From: JAJFHI01 sp050633705
GTDB lineage: Bacteria; Pseudomonadota; Alphaproteobacteria; Rhizobiales; Hyphomicrobiaceae
Length of the DNA: 64,000 nucleotides
Assembly (NCBI GenBank): GCA_050633705.1
Contig: JBOEGZ010000001.1
Location: forward strand, 186,001 to 250,000
Reading direction: 5' to 3'
Under the pieces are notes generated by a model. The model worked only from the letters and a program-made list of their open reading frames with translations. It did no database searches and had not been told where the DNA came from. The position numbers were made by a program, and so were the translations under genes. This document shows positions 34,260 through 43,712 of this stretch, piece after piece; the stretch's first letter is position 1; every line of letters begins with the position of its first letter.

Positions 34260-37200
34260 ATGAACAAGCCGATTCGAGATCTGGACGTCACAGCTGGCGG
34301 GGGTACAAAGGCAGGACCTGCTTTTGTACACCTCAAGGTGCACTCGGCCTACTCCCTGCTCGAAGGCGCTTTGCCGTTTGCAAAAATCGCAGCTCTGGCG
34401 ACGGAAAACCAATTTCCGGCCGTCGGCTTGAGCGACACCAATAACCTTTTCGGCGCTCTTGAGTTTTCCAACAAATTGGCTGGCGCCGGGGTGCAACCCA
34501 TCATTGGTGTTTCGCTAACGTTGGATATGTCGGCCAAGCGTCGCGCAGGTGATCACCAATCCACCTTGAAGTCGCTTCAGCAAGGTGGCCCGAGCACCCC
34601 GGGCAAAATCGGTGATGGCTTGATCGCGCTCTATGCGATGAATGAAACTGGCTACGCCAATATGATGAAGCTCGTCAGTCATGCACATTTGGGCACGGGC
34701 GAAAACGATCCCGTCCATACTACGTTAGAGTTTTTGGCCGAGCACAATGATGGTCTCATTGTCTTAACGGGTGGTCCAGACGGCCCGATCGACACAATGG
34801 TTCGAGCAGGACAAAACGAGCTTGCGCAAGAACGTCTCAAAGCATTGCATGCGGTATTTGCCAATCGCTTGTATGTCGAGCTTCAGCGCCATGGCTTGGC
34901 AACAGAGCGAGACGTTGAACCGCAACTTCTGCAAATGGCCTACAACGAAGACATTGCGGTCGTTGCCACCAACGAAGCCTACTTTGCAACACCTGATGAT
35001 CATGTCGCTCACGATGCTTTGATCTGTATTGCCGAGGGGCGTTATGTTGTCGAAGACGATCGCCGCAGGATGACGCGGGAGCATTATTTCAAGTCATCGC
35101 AAGAGATGGCAGCGCTGTTTGAAGATCTGCCCGAAGCTTTGGCGAACACCATCGAAATTGCCAAGCGCTGCGCCTTTCGCGTTTTGGGCAAAGACCCAAT
35201 TCTACCGCGTTTCGTGAAATCCGACGGCATTGCCAGCGATGAACAGCAGATGCAAGCTGAGGCGGACGAGTTGGCCCGTCAGGCCCGCGAAGGCTTAGAT
35301 GTGCGCCTCAGCCAAAACCCGATCGCCGATGGCTTTACACGCCAAGACTACGACAAGCGGCTTGAATACGAGCTTGGCATTATCACCGGCATGAAGTTTC
35401 CAGGCTACTTCTTGATCGTTGCCGACTTTATTAAATGGTCTAAGGCGCAAGGCATTCCCGTCGGGCCAGGGCGGGGGTCGGGTGCGGGATCGTTGGTGGC
35501 CTGGGTGTTGACGATTACAGACCTCGATCCATTGCGTTTTGGTTTGCTGTTTGAGCGGTTTTTGAACCCAGAACGTGTGTCGATGCCTGACTTCGACATC
35601 GATTTTTGTCAGGAGCGGCGCGACGAAACGATCAGGTACGTTCAGAAAAAATACGGCGAAGACCGTGTCGCCCAGATCATCACACACGGCAAGCTGCAAG
35701 CGCGAGCAGTATTGCGCGATGTCGGGCGCGTTCTGCAGATGCCTTACGGTCAAGTCGACCGACTGTGCAAGATGGTGCCAAACAATCCGACCAATCCTGT
35801 GACATTGCCGGAGGCCATTGAAGACGAGCCGCAATTGCAAGAAGCCCGCGATAGCGAACCTATCGTTGCAGAGCTGCTTGAGATTGGACAAAAACTGGAA
35901 GGGCTTTATCGCCACGCCTCGACGCACGCCGCCGGGATGGTGATCGGTGATCGCCCCCTTGAACAGCTTGTGCCGCTTTACCGCGATCCAAAGTCTGACA
36001 TGCCTGTCACCCAGTTTAACTGGAAAATGGTCGAAGCGGCAGGTCTCGTAAAGTTTGACTTTCTCGGACTTAAAACGCTTACAGTTTTACAAAAAGCCGT
36101 TGAGCTTGTGAAACTCAGTCGCGGTATAGATATTGATTTGCCGTCATTGCCGCTGGACGATGCTAAGACTTTTGAGTTGCTCGCCGCTGCTGACACGGTT
36201 GGCGTATTCCAGTTGGAATCAACCGGTATGCGCGAAAGCTTAAAGCGGCTGATGCCCGACCGCTTTGATGACATTATCGCTATGGTGTCGCTCTATCGGC
36301 CAGGCCCGATGGACAACATTCCAACGTACATTGCACGCAAGCACGGAAAAGAAGAGGTTGATTGCTTTCACCCCATTCTAGAGCCGATCTTAACCGAGAC
36401 CTACGGCGTTATTATTTATCAAGAGCAGGTTATTCAAATCGCCCAGGTGATGGGTGGTTATACGCTCGGACAAGCTGACGTTCTGCGTCGTGCGATGGGT
36501 AAAAAAGACAAAGCGGTGATGGCGCGCGAACAAGCAAAATTCGTCGAAGGAGCCGTGGCCAACAAAGTCAAGAAAGCCGATGCCAAATATATCTTTCAGA
36601 TGGTCGATAAATTTGCCGGCTATGGTTTCAATAAATCGCACGCAGCCGCGTACGCACTTGTCAGCTATCACACCGCCTACATGAAAGCGCATTATCGCGA
36701 AGAGTTCATCGCCGCCTCGATGACGCTCGATAAAGGCAATACCGATAAGCTTGCCGTCTTTGGGGCAGAATCTTTAAGATCAGGAATCGCTTTGCGCCCA
36801 CCGTCCGTCAACGCTTCGGGCGTGGATTTCCTGGTTGAGCCAAGTGATATTGATGGTCAACCAGGTGCCATTCGCTATTCACTCGCGGCATTGAAAAACA
36901 TCGGCGAGGCCTCGGTTGCTTCAATCGTTGCCACACGTGAAGAGAAGGGACCATTTCGGTCGTTGGGCGATTTTGCATCTCGGATTTCATCCAAAACGAT
37001 CAATAAGCGTGGCATCGAAACCCTGGCACAGTCAGGAGCATTTGACGATCTGGAAGCAAACCGGGCGAAGGTCAAAGCCAGTGCGGCAACGATCATGGCG
37101 ATGGCACAGCGAACGGAAGCTGATGCGGCAGCCGGCACGACCGACTTGTTTGCATTGGGTGGCGACGACGAGACAAACAATGAACCGCCGCGCCTGGATT

Positions 37201-37880
37201 TGCGTGGAGCGACACCTTGGACCGGCTTAGAAAAGCTCGGCCAGGAACTGGATGCCGTCGGTTTTTACCTTTCTGGACATCCACTGGACCAGTACACCGT
37301 CGAGTTGGATAAGCTCAATGTCGTTCGCTTTACGGACTTTGAAAAGCAAGTGGAGCTTGGTGCATCGTCTGCACAGTTAGCGGGCATTGTGATTTCGGCG
37401 CGCGTTCGTAAATCACAGCGCGGAAATATGTTTGCTTTTGCCATATTCTCTGATGCCACCGCGCAATTTGAGGCCGTTGTTTTTTCCGATACCTTGGCGC
37501 AAGCCGGAGACTTGTTGGAGCCGGGAACACCGGTGTTGTTATCCGTCGAAGCCGAGTATGCCGATGATGCGTTGAGGGTGCGGGTTCAAAGTGTCGCGGC
37601 CTTGGATGTTGCCGCCGCCAGGACCCGGGAGAAGCTACGCATTGCGCTCGATGCGGAATTAATCGAGAACAACCCCAGCCTCGTTGCACAATTGAAGGCG
37701 TCACTTGTGCCAAAACCGGCGCATTTGGGGGGACGGGTCGAATTGGTCATGAAAGGCGTCAATGGCACCCTGCCTGCTTGTGATGTGCGCTTGCCATTGC
37801 CAGGCACCTACGATTTGTCGCCCGACCAGGTCGGGCGGCTGCAAACACTCGAGGGTGTCTTGGCCGTAAAGGGTGGCTAA
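34260..37880 (+). CDS. dnaE: DNA polymerase III subunit alpha
   Basis: Replicative polymerase catalytic subunit, DnaE1 type. 1206 residues: PHP domain at the N-terminus (FVHLKVHSAYSLLEGAL), polymerase palm with the catalytic pair in MPDFDIDFCQERRDE, fingers (GYGFNKSHAAAYALVSYHTA), tandem HhH region, OB-fold domain (AGIVISARVRKSQRGNMFAF) and a C-terminal tail. The extra 25 residues before the PHP domain are weakly conserved. Downstream of lolCD is its normal location in Rhizobiales. Confidence 0.97.
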   Translation: MNKPIRDLDVTAGGGTKAGPAFVHLKVHSAYSLLEGALPFAKIAALATENQFPAVGLSDTNNLFGALEFSNKLAGAGVQPIIGVSLTLDMSAKRRAGDHQSTLKSLQQGGPSTPGKIGDGLIALYAMNETGYANMMKLVSHAHLGTGENDPVHTTLEFLAEHNDGLIVLTGGPDGPIDTMVRAGQNELAQERLKALHAVFANRLYVELQRHGLATERDVEPQLLQMAYNEDIAVVATNEAYFATPDDHVAHDALICIAEGRYVVEDDRRRMTREHYFKSSQEMAALFEDLPEALANTIEIAKRCAFRVLGKDPILPRFVKSDGIASDEQQMQAEADELARQAREGLDVRLSQNPIADGFTRQDYDKRLEYELGIITGMKFPGYFLIVADFIKWSKAQGIPVGPGRGSGAGSLVAWVLTITDLDPLRFGLLFERFLNPERVSMPDFDIDFCQERRDETIRYVQKKYGEDRVAQIITHGKLQARAVLRDVGRVLQMPYGQVDRLCKMVPNNPTNPVTLPEAIEDEPQLQEARDSEPIVAELLEIGQKLEGLYRHASTHAAGMVIGDRPLEQLVPLYRDPKSDMPVTQFNWKMVEAAGLVKFDFLGLKTLTVLQKAVELVKLSRGIDIDLPSLPLDDAKTFELLAAADTVGVFQLESTGMRESLKRLMPDRFDDIIAMVSLYRPGPMDNIPTYIARKHGKEEVDCFHPILEPILTETYGVIIYQEQVIQIAQVMGGYTLGQADVLRRAMGKKDKAVMAREQAKFVEGAVANKVKKADAKYIFQMVDKFAGYGFNKSHAAAYALVSYHTAYMKAHYREEFIAASMTLDKGNTDKLAVFGAESLRSGIALRPPSVNASGVDFLVEPSDIDGQPGAIRYSLAALKNIGEASVASIVATREEKGPFRSLGDFASRISSKTINKRGIETLAQSGAFDDLEANRAKVKASAATIMAMAQRTEADAAAGTTDLFALGGDDETNNEPPRLDLRGATPWTGLEKLGQELDAVGFYLSGHPLDQYTVELDKLNVVRFTDFEKQVELGASSAQLAGIVISARVRKSQRGNMFAFAIFSDATAQFEAVVFSDTLAQAGDLLEPGTPVLLSVEAEYADDALRVRVQSVAALDVAAARTREKLRIALDAELIENNPSLVAQLKASLVPKPAHLGGRVELVMKGVNGTLPACDVRLPLPGTYDLSPDQVGRLQTLEGVLAVKGG

Positions 37881-38070
37881 AAGCGACCTAAAAACCCTTG
37901 CAAACCTGACCAATTGGCCCTAAGACCGCCCTCATCACACACGTGCACTTATTCGCGGCCTGCAGATTGAAAGCCCTGTCAGGTTGCTCCGGTGGCAAAC
38001 GTCATGAATAATTTCAATGACTTAGCTTCTAAGGGGTGCACGGAGGAATAACCGGAAAAGGACGATTTTA

Positions 38071-39075
38071 ATGGCGCTACCCGCGTTCAATATGCGTCAG
38101 CTGCTTGAAGCTGGCGTACACTTCGGTCACCAGTCGCATCGCTGGAATCCGAAAATGAGTTCATTCATCTTTGGTGCGCGCAACAACATCCACATTGTTG
38201 ACCTCACGCAGACCACACCACTTTTGCATCAGGCACTGGTAAAAGTATCAGACACTGTTGCTGCTGGCGGTCGTGTGTTGTTTGTTGCGACTAAGCGGCA
38301 AGCATCAGAGCAAATCGCTGACGCTGCAAAGCGTTCTGCTCAGTACTTCATCAACTTTCGTTGGCTTGGCGGCACTTTGACCAACTGGAAAACGATTTCC
38401 CAGTCGATCCGTCGCTTGCGTCAGTTGGATGACATTCTGCTCGACCCACAAGGGCGCAGTAAGAAAGAAGTTCTGACGCTGACGCGTGAGCGCGATAAAC
38501 TCAATCAGTCGCTCGGCGGCATTAAAGATATGGGTGGAACACCTGATTTGTTGTTTGTCATAGACACCAACAAAGAAGGCATTGCCATCAAAGAGGCGCG
38601 TAAATTGGGCATTCCAATTGTCGCTGTTGTTGATACCAACTGCGATCCAGATGGCATCGACTTCCCAATTCCAGGCAACGACGACGCGGGTCGTGCGATC
38701 ACTTTATATTGTGATCTCATTGCCAACGCAGCGCTCGATGGACTAGAGCGCAGTCAAGCTGCTTCCGGTGTTGATCTTGGAGCTTCTGAAGCCCCACCAG
38801 CTGAAGCGATTGCAGATACGCCAGCAGGCGACGCTGAATTTGCCGGCATCGAAGCGCCACGCGGTGAAGCCGACGAACTGACCAACCTGCCAAACGTCGA
38901 CATCAAACTCGCGCGCCGCCTCAATGACACAGGCGTCTTCCACTATTGGCAAATTGCAGACTTGGATGCAGAGCAAACCAAAGCTCTTGACGCCAAGCTG
39001 AGCCTTGGCGGCCAGATTGAAACGGATGGCTGGATTGCAGCGGCGAAAAAGCTGGTCGAATCCAGCGCTGCTTAA
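38071..39075 (+). CDS. rpsB: 30S ribosomal protein S2 with C-terminal extension
   Basis: S2 binds the 30S head-platform junction. Residues 1 to about 235 are the full S2 domain (MRQLLEAGVHFGHQSHRWNPK, FRWLGGTLTNWKTISQSI, VVDTNCDPDGIDFPIPGNDDA in part). After an Ala/Glu/Pro-rich linker comes an extra module, 268-330, beginning DELTNLPNVDIKLARRLN and containing GVFHYWQIADLDAE. It is clearly related to the NuoE tail in this window. Canonical S2 is 240-260 residues. Extended S2 is known in alphaproteobacteria. An AGGA ribosome-binding site and a GGAGGAATAA stretch precede the start. Confidence 0.96.
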   Translation: MALPAFNMRQLLEAGVHFGHQSHRWNPKMSSFIFGARNNIHIVDLTQTTPLLHQALVKVSDTVAAGGRVLFVATKRQASEQIADAAKRSAQYFINFRWLGGTLTNWKTISQSIRRLRQLDDILLDPQGRSKKEVLTLTRERDKLNQSLGGIKDMGGTPDLLFVIDTNKEGIAIKEARKLGIPIVAVVDTNCDPDGIDFPIPGNDDAGRAITLYCDLIANAALDGLERSQAASGVDLGASEAPPAEAIADTPAGDAEFAGIEAPRGEADELTNLPNVDIKLARRLNDTGVFHYWQIADLDAEQTKALDAKLSLGGQIETDGWIAAAKKLVESSAA

Positions 39076-39123
39076 AGTCGTTACCTAAGCCGGTTCGCGA
39101 ATTGGCTTATGACAAGAACTCTC

Positions 39124-39166
39124 ATGCCAGTAGATCGCCATGAATAGTCATGGCATCTGCTGGCAT
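39124..39166 (+). promoter_or_regulatory. Long hairpin in rpsB-tsf spacer
   Basis: The arms ATGCCAGTAGATCGCCATG (39124-39142) and CATGGCATCTGCTGGCAT (39149-39166) pair along about 18 positions with one G-U pair and one bulged C, around a 6-base loop. There is no T-run, so it is not a simple terminator. The rpsB-tsf spacer is a known attenuation or processing point in E. coli; a similar role here is inferred. Confidence 0.65.
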
Positions 39167-39176
39167 TCTCAAAATG

Positions 39177-39193
39177 GCACCTTGAAAAGGTGC
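39177..39193 (+). promoter_or_regulatory. Second hairpin in rpsB-tsf spacer
   Basis: GCACCTT/AAGGTGC, perfect 7-bp stem with a GAA triloop, 10 bases after the long hairpin. A third, weaker stem GAGGC/GCCTC follows before tsf. The spacer of 191 bp is therefore mostly foldable RNA. Confidence 0.55.
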
Positions 39194-39266
39194 TGCATGC
39201 AGCGCATTTGAGGCATGGGGCCTCGATTGATATGCGCATAACGGATGACAAGGATCGGCAAAGATC

Positions 39267-40196
39267 ATGGCAATTACAGCGGCAATGGTAAAACAACTGC
39301 GCGAGACAACTGGCGTCGGCATGATGGACTGCAAGAAGGCACTTGCAGAATCCAACGGTGATATGGATGCCGCGATCGATTGGTTGCGCACGAAAGGCCT
39401 TTCGAAAGCAGCAAAGAAAGCTGACCGCATTGCAGCCGAAGGTCTTGTGGGTGTGTTTTCAACCGGCACAAGTGGTGCCGTTGTTGAGGTCAACTCTGAA
39501 ACAGACTTTGTGGCTCGCAACGACATTTTCCAGGGTATGGTTCGCGATATCGCAAAGCTTGCTGACGAGGCAAAGGGTGATCTGGCCACATTGCTTGGGG
39601 CAAAAATTGGCGACAAAGGTCTGCCGGTTGAAGAGCATGTTAAGGAAATGGTCGCGACGATTGGTGAAAACATGAGCGTGCGTCGAGCCGGTGCTGTTTC
39701 GGTTGAAAACGGTGTCGTTGCAGAATACACGCATAACAAGGTTGTCGACGGACTTGGCAAAATCGGTGTTTTGGTTGGACTTGAAAGTGAAGGCGACAAA
39801 GCCAAGCTGGCTGAATTCGGTCGCCAACTTGCCATGCATGTTGCCGCGGCAAACCCGTTGGCTTTGACACCAGATGAGTTGGATCAGGCTGCGATTGAAA
39901 AAGAACGCGCCATTTATCTCGAGCAAGCAAAAGAATCGGGCAAACCCGATAACATCATTGAGAAGATGGTCGAAGGACGCCTGCGCAAAGAGTTTTTCCA
40001 GCAGGTTGTGTTGCCACAACAAACATATGTTCTGGACGGTAAAGCCTCTGTAGCAGATGCGATTAAAACTGCGGAGAAATCAGTTGGAGCACCTGTGAAG
40101 GTCACAGGCTTTGTTCGCTTTGCTCTTGGTGAGGGCATTGAGAAAGCCGAGGAAGATTTCGCATCCGAAGTCGCAGCAGCTGCTGCAGGCAACTAA
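39267..40196 (+). CDS. tsf: Elongation factor Ts
   Basis: Nucleotide exchange factor for EF-Tu. 309 residues: N-terminal UBA-like domain (MVKQLRETTGVGMMDCKKAL), then the TDFVARN motif that contacts EF-Tu, the core and coiled-coil domains. Full length. It follows rpsB through a structured spacer and is closed by a strong terminator. Confidence 0.97.
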   Translation: MAITAAMVKQLRETTGVGMMDCKKALAESNGDMDAAIDWLRTKGLSKAAKKADRIAAEGLVGVFSTGTSGAVVEVNSETDFVARNDIFQGMVRDIAKLADEAKGDLATLLGAKIGDKGLPVEEHVKEMVATIGENMSVRRAGAVSVENGVVAEYTHNKVVDGLGKIGVLVGLESEGDKAKLAEFGRQLAMHVAAANPLALTPDELDQAAIEKERAIYLEQAKESGKPDNIIEKMVEGRLRKEFFQQVVLPQQTYVLDGKASVADAIKTAEKSVGAPVKVTGFVRFALGEGIEKAEEDFASEVAAAAAGN

Positions 40197-40207
40197 CGGT
40201 GTTTGAT

Positions 40208-40226
40208 GTCTCCCACTTTGGGAGAC
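40208..40226. repeat. Small hairpin after tsf
   Basis: GTCTCCC (40208-40214) and GGGAGAC (40220-40226), perfect 7-bp stem, 5-base loop, 11 bases after the tsf stop and 10 bases before the main terminator hairpin. It may stabilise the tsf 3' end. Confidence 0.5.
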
Positions 40227-40236
40227 TTGTGATAAA

Positions 40237-40273
40237 AGCCGGCCTTGGTCTCGTGTGGACCGGCCGGCTTTTT
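40237..40273 (+). terminator. Intrinsic terminator after tsf
   Basis: Perfect 8-bp AGCCGGCC/GGCCGGCT stem with further GGTC/GACC pairing inside, followed by five Ts. Confidence 0.9.
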
Positions 40274-40476
40274 GCTGATCATCTCATGGATTGCAGGCGT
40301 CTTTCGAGTTTGGCCGTGCGATTAAGGCAGAGGGATTTGCTTCGTTTGCCAAAGTATGCGCGATTTAGGCCATAGAGCGGTTTGGCGCGAATTTGCCTTA
40401 GACTGCAGACGTCGGGCAATGATTCGGTTGGTGACGTTTCTTAGGATTAAGCGAGAATTTCGAAGGCAGAAAAAGT

Positions 40477-41193
40477 ATGGCTGAGCTGAAATACAATCGT
40501 CTTTTGCTGAAGCTGTCGGGCGAAGCCCTTATGGGGGATGCGGACTACGGTATTCAAATGTCGGTTGCCGAACGCATGGCAACTGACATTGCAGAAGCGG
40601 TCAATGCGGGGTGTCAAATTGCTGTCGTGGTTGGCGGTGGCAACATTTTCCGTGGCTTGTCGGCAGCGGCCGGTGGCATGGATCGCGCAACAGGCGATTA
40701 CATGGGTATGTTGGCAACTGTTATGAATGCCTTGGCGTTAGAAAATGCCCTGGCCAAAAAAGATGTTGCAGCCCGAGTGATGTCAGCTATTCCGATGCCG
40801 ACGGTTTGTGAAGCCTTTGTGCGCCCAAGAGCCTTGCAACATCTCAAGCGTGGACGGGTCGTCATATTTGCTGCCGGTACAGGCAACCCGTTTTTCACCA
40901 CGGATACGGCTGCGACTTTGCGCGCAATAGAGATGGATTGTGATGCCGTTGCCAAGGCAACACAGGTGGATGGGGTCTATACCGCAGACCCCAAAACCAA
41001 CCCGCAAGCTGAGCGATTTGATGAATTGAGTTATTCTGAGGTGCTGGCAAAGGACTTGAAAGTGATGGATGGTGCGGCAATCGCGCTTGCCCGAGACAAT
41101 CAACTTCCAGTAATTGTGTTTTCCATAGGCGAAAGCGGCAATTTACTTAAAGTTTTGCATGGGACAGCTCGTCAAACCCTCATTCATGGGTAG
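40477..41193 (+). CDS. pyrH: UMP kinase
   Basis: Phosphorylates UMP to UDP in pyrimidine nucleotide synthesis; hexameric amino-acid-kinase-fold enzyme. 238 residues with LLKLSGEAL at the N-terminus, VVGGGNIFRG, the TGDYMGMLATVMNA segment and AAGTGNPFFTTDTAA, all standard for bacterial PyrH. It follows the tsf terminator by about 200 bp and precedes frr. Confidence 0.96.
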   Translation: MAELKYNRLLLKLSGEALMGDADYGIQMSVAERMATDIAEAVNAGCQIAVVVGGGNIFRGLSAAAGGMDRATGDYMGMLATVMNALALENALAKKDVAARVMSAIPMPTVCEAFVRPRALQHLKRGRVVIFAAGTGNPFFTTDTAATLRAIEMDCDAVAKATQVDGVYTADPKTNPQAERFDELSYSEVLAKDLKVMDGAAIALARDNQLPVIVFSIGESGNLLKVLHGTARQTLIHG

Positions 41194-41303
41194 AGTGTGG
41201 GAAGCAGAAAAGAGGGCTCAAATCATTTGGGCATCGCAGAGATTAAAAAGCGAGACTGGCCGGTTGTGCCTGTCGTATCGTTTGAGTTTAAAGGAAACGC
41301 ATC

Positions 41304-41867
41304 ATGTCTGCCGACAGTTTTAGTTTGAATTCCCTCGAACAGAGCATGAAGGCATCGCTCGAAGCTCTAAAGCGTGACCTGGCGGGTCTGCGCACAGGCC
41401 GGGCAAGTTCGACAATGCTCGACCCGATCCAAGTCACGGTCTATGGCTCAAAGATGCCGCTGGGCCAAGTTGGCACCGTTTCAGTGCCTGAACCCAGAAC
41501 GATCTCGGTTCAAGTTTGGGACAAGAGCAACGTGGCAGCGGTTGAAAAAGCCATTCGCGAATCCAGCCTTGGACTAAACCCGGTTATTGACGGCACGCTC
41601 ATTCGCTTGCCGGTTCCAGCTCTGACGGCAGATCGGCGCAAGGAGCTGGTGAAAGTCGCGCACAAATACGCCGAGCAATCACGTGTTGCGGTCCGCAATG
41701 TACGGCGTGAAGGTATGGATGTGCTGAAGAAGCTGGAAAAAGGCGGAGATATGGGCAAGGACGAACAACACACAAACTCTACAAAGGTGCAGGACTTGAC
41801 CGACAAATTCATCAAAGAGATTGATGATATGATTGCGGCGAAGGAAACGGAAATTACGACTGTCTAG
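41304..41867 (+). CDS. frr: Ribosome recycling factor
   Basis: Splits post-termination ribosomes together with EF-G. 187 residues, full length: the three-helix-bundle domain with LAGLRTGRASSTMLDPIQV and the C-terminal RREGMDVLKKLEK, plus a small alpha/beta domain. AAAGGAAACG precedes the ATG. Located 110 bp after pyrH in the usual order. Confidence 0.97.
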   Translation: MSADSFSLNSLEQSMKASLEALKRDLAGLRTGRASSTMLDPIQVTVYGSKMPLGQVGTVSVPEPRTISVQVWDKSNVAAVEKAIRESSLGLNPVIDGTLIRLPVPALTADRRKELVKVAHKYAEQSRVAVRNVRREGMDVLKKLEKGGDMGKDEQHTNSTKVQDLTDKFIKEIDDMIAAKETEITTV

Positions 41868-41959
41868 TGAGCGATTTGTGAAACAGCAGGTCTTGTTCTG
41901 TTTTCGCTAATCGCATTGTTACAGCCGACGATAAGGGTGCACTGTTTTTGGCAGAGAAT

Positions 41960-42718
41960 ATGAAGACAACGGTTCCCAAGGCGTCCGCGCCACCTCCTCC
42001 GAACCACGTTGCGATCATTATGGATGGCAATGGACGGTGGGCGGCTGAGCGAGGTTTGCCGCGACGCGTTGGGCACCAAAAGGGTGTCGAGGCTGTTCGC
42101 CGAACCGTCAAAGCTGCCATCGAATTGGGGATCTCCTATCTTACGATCTACAGCTTCTCATCGGAAAATTGGTCACGGCCCGAGCAGGAAGTGAATGATT
42201 TGATGGGCCTGATGAAACGGTTTGTTCGCCGCGATCTGGCCGAGCTCCATCAGGCGGGTGTTCGTATATCTGTTATCGGCGAACGAACTGGTGTCGATCC
42301 AGAGCTGCTGACTTTGATTGATGATGGGCGCGAATTAACGCGCAACAACACCGGGCTCAATCTTGTCATCGCGTTCAATTATGGCGCGCGAACCGAGATC
42401 GCCAAGGCGGCACGGTCATTGGCGCAAGATGTCGCCGCTGGTCGACTTTCGCCACAGGATATTGATGCCGATCAGATAACAAACGCGCTTGATACGCGGG
42501 GCATTCCAGATCCCGATTTGTTGGTTCGCACAAGTGGCGAACTGCGCTTGTCAAACTTTCTGCTTTGGCAACTCGCTTATTCCGAGTTTGTGTTTCTCGA
42601 TGTTTATTGGCCCGAATTTGGTCGAGAGTACTTGGAGAAGGCGATCATTGAATTTCAAGCGCGAGACCGGCGTTATGGTGGTGTGACCCAACAATCTACC
42701 GGATTGGGGGGGCAATGA
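41960..42718 (+). CDS. uppS: Undecaprenyl diphosphate synthase
   Basis: Cis-prenyltransferase making the C55 lipid carrier for cell-wall and polysaccharide synthesis. From ATG 41960 the product is 252 residues; TTG 41948 would add four. The catalytic MDGNGRWA motif is at 21-28, and the C-terminal signature DLLVRTSGELRLSNFLLWQ is present. The end overlaps cdsA by four bases (ATGA at 42715), indicating coupling. Confidence 0.96.
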   Translation: MKTTVPKASAPPPPNHVAIIMDGNGRWAAERGLPRRVGHQKGVEAVRRTVKAAIELGISYLTIYSFSSENWSRPEQEVNDLMGLMKRFVRRDLAELHQAGVRISVIGERTGVDPELLTLIDDGRELTRNNTGLNLVIAFNYGARTEIAKAARSLAQDVAAGRLSPQDIDADQITNALDTRGIPDPDLLVRTSGELRLSNFLLWQLAYSEFVFLDVYWPEFGREYLEKAIIEFQARDRRYGGVTQQSTGLGGQ

Positions 42719-43635
42719 CGGAAAAGACATCGTCGCCCTCTAGTGATGACGCAAGTGACGGGGGAGGTGACAACAGCGGCGAAGGTGGAGTTGGTAACGC
42801 CTCGTCCACGTCGCCCAAAGCTGTGAAAAGCGAATTAGGTTCGCGCGTTATTTCAGGGCTCGTGATGTCTGCGGTGGCGCTGGGTTTGATGTGGTTTGGA
42901 TCTTGGCCGTTTGCCTTGATGATTTCCGCCGCCGCGATCGTCATGTCTTGGGAATGGAGCCGGTTGGTTCGAAATGTTGATCACGATGTCGGATTTATAA
43001 TTCAGGGGGCAGCGGTTGCATTTGCGGCTTTGACGACAGCGTATGGCTTACCAGCGTTGGGCTTGATTGGTCTAATTGTTGGCGCTGTCAGTGTTTTTCT
43101 CCTGACACAAGGCAAGCACGCGCCGTTATCGGCGTTGGGTGTGTTTTATGTCGGCTTACCTGCAATTGCCCTCATTTGGTTGCGCAATGACGAGCCGTTT
43201 GGTTTTTGGGCCGTGTTGTTTGTTTGTCTTGTCGTTTGCATCAGTGACATCTGTGCTTATGCCGCCGGGCGGGGGGTTGGTGGGCCGAAACTCTGGCCAC
43301 GGGTTTCGCCCAATAAGACCTGGGCTGGTTTTGTTGGTGCCCTTGTTGGCAGTGGTTTGGTTGCCGCTCTGTTTGCAAGCTTTGTCACGGCGGGGCCGGT
43401 CGTGTCACTGGCCTTAACGGGCGTCGTTCTTGGCGCCGTGGCGCAAGCCGGAGATCTGGTGGAATCTGCCCTAAAACGCCATTTCGGCGTCAAAGATGTG
43501 AGCGGCTTGATCCCGGGTCACGGTGGATTTATGGACCGCCTTGATAGTATCGTTTTTGTGGCAACATGTGCAGGCGTGTTGGCATTGTTATTGAATCCGA
43601 CCTCACCCGCACGAGCGCTGTTTTTCGGTATTTAG
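42715..43635 (+). CDS. cdsA: Phosphatidate cytidylyltransferase
   Basis: Makes CDP-diacylglycerol for phospholipid synthesis in the inner membrane. 306 residues: about 40 residues of Ser/Gly/Asp-rich N-terminus, then about eight membrane helices and the family signature around SALKRHFGVKDVSGLIPGHG followed by GFMDRLDS. The hydrophilic N-terminal tail is longer than in E. coli CdsA. Overlaps uppS start-to-stop. Confidence 0.95.
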   Translation: MTEKTSSPSSDDASDGGGDNSGEGGVGNASSTSPKAVKSELGSRVISGLVMSAVALGLMWFGSWPFALMISAAAIVMSWEWSRLVRNVDHDVGFIIQGAAVAFAALTTAYGLPALGLIGLIVGAVSVFLLTQGKHAPLSALGVFYVGLPAIALIWLRNDEPFGFWAVLFVCLVVCISDICAYAAGRGVGGPKLWPRVSPNKTWAGFVGALVGSGLVAALFASFVTAGPVVSLALTGVVLGAVAQAGDLVESALKRHFGVKDVSGLIPGHGGFMDRLDSIVFVATCAGVLALLLNPTSPARALFFGI

Positions 43636-43712
43636 TTGATTGTCATTTCCGCCGGGGGCGGTTTTAATTTGGATTACGGTATCCTGGCAGCCGTAGGTAC
43701 AGGTGACGAGCT

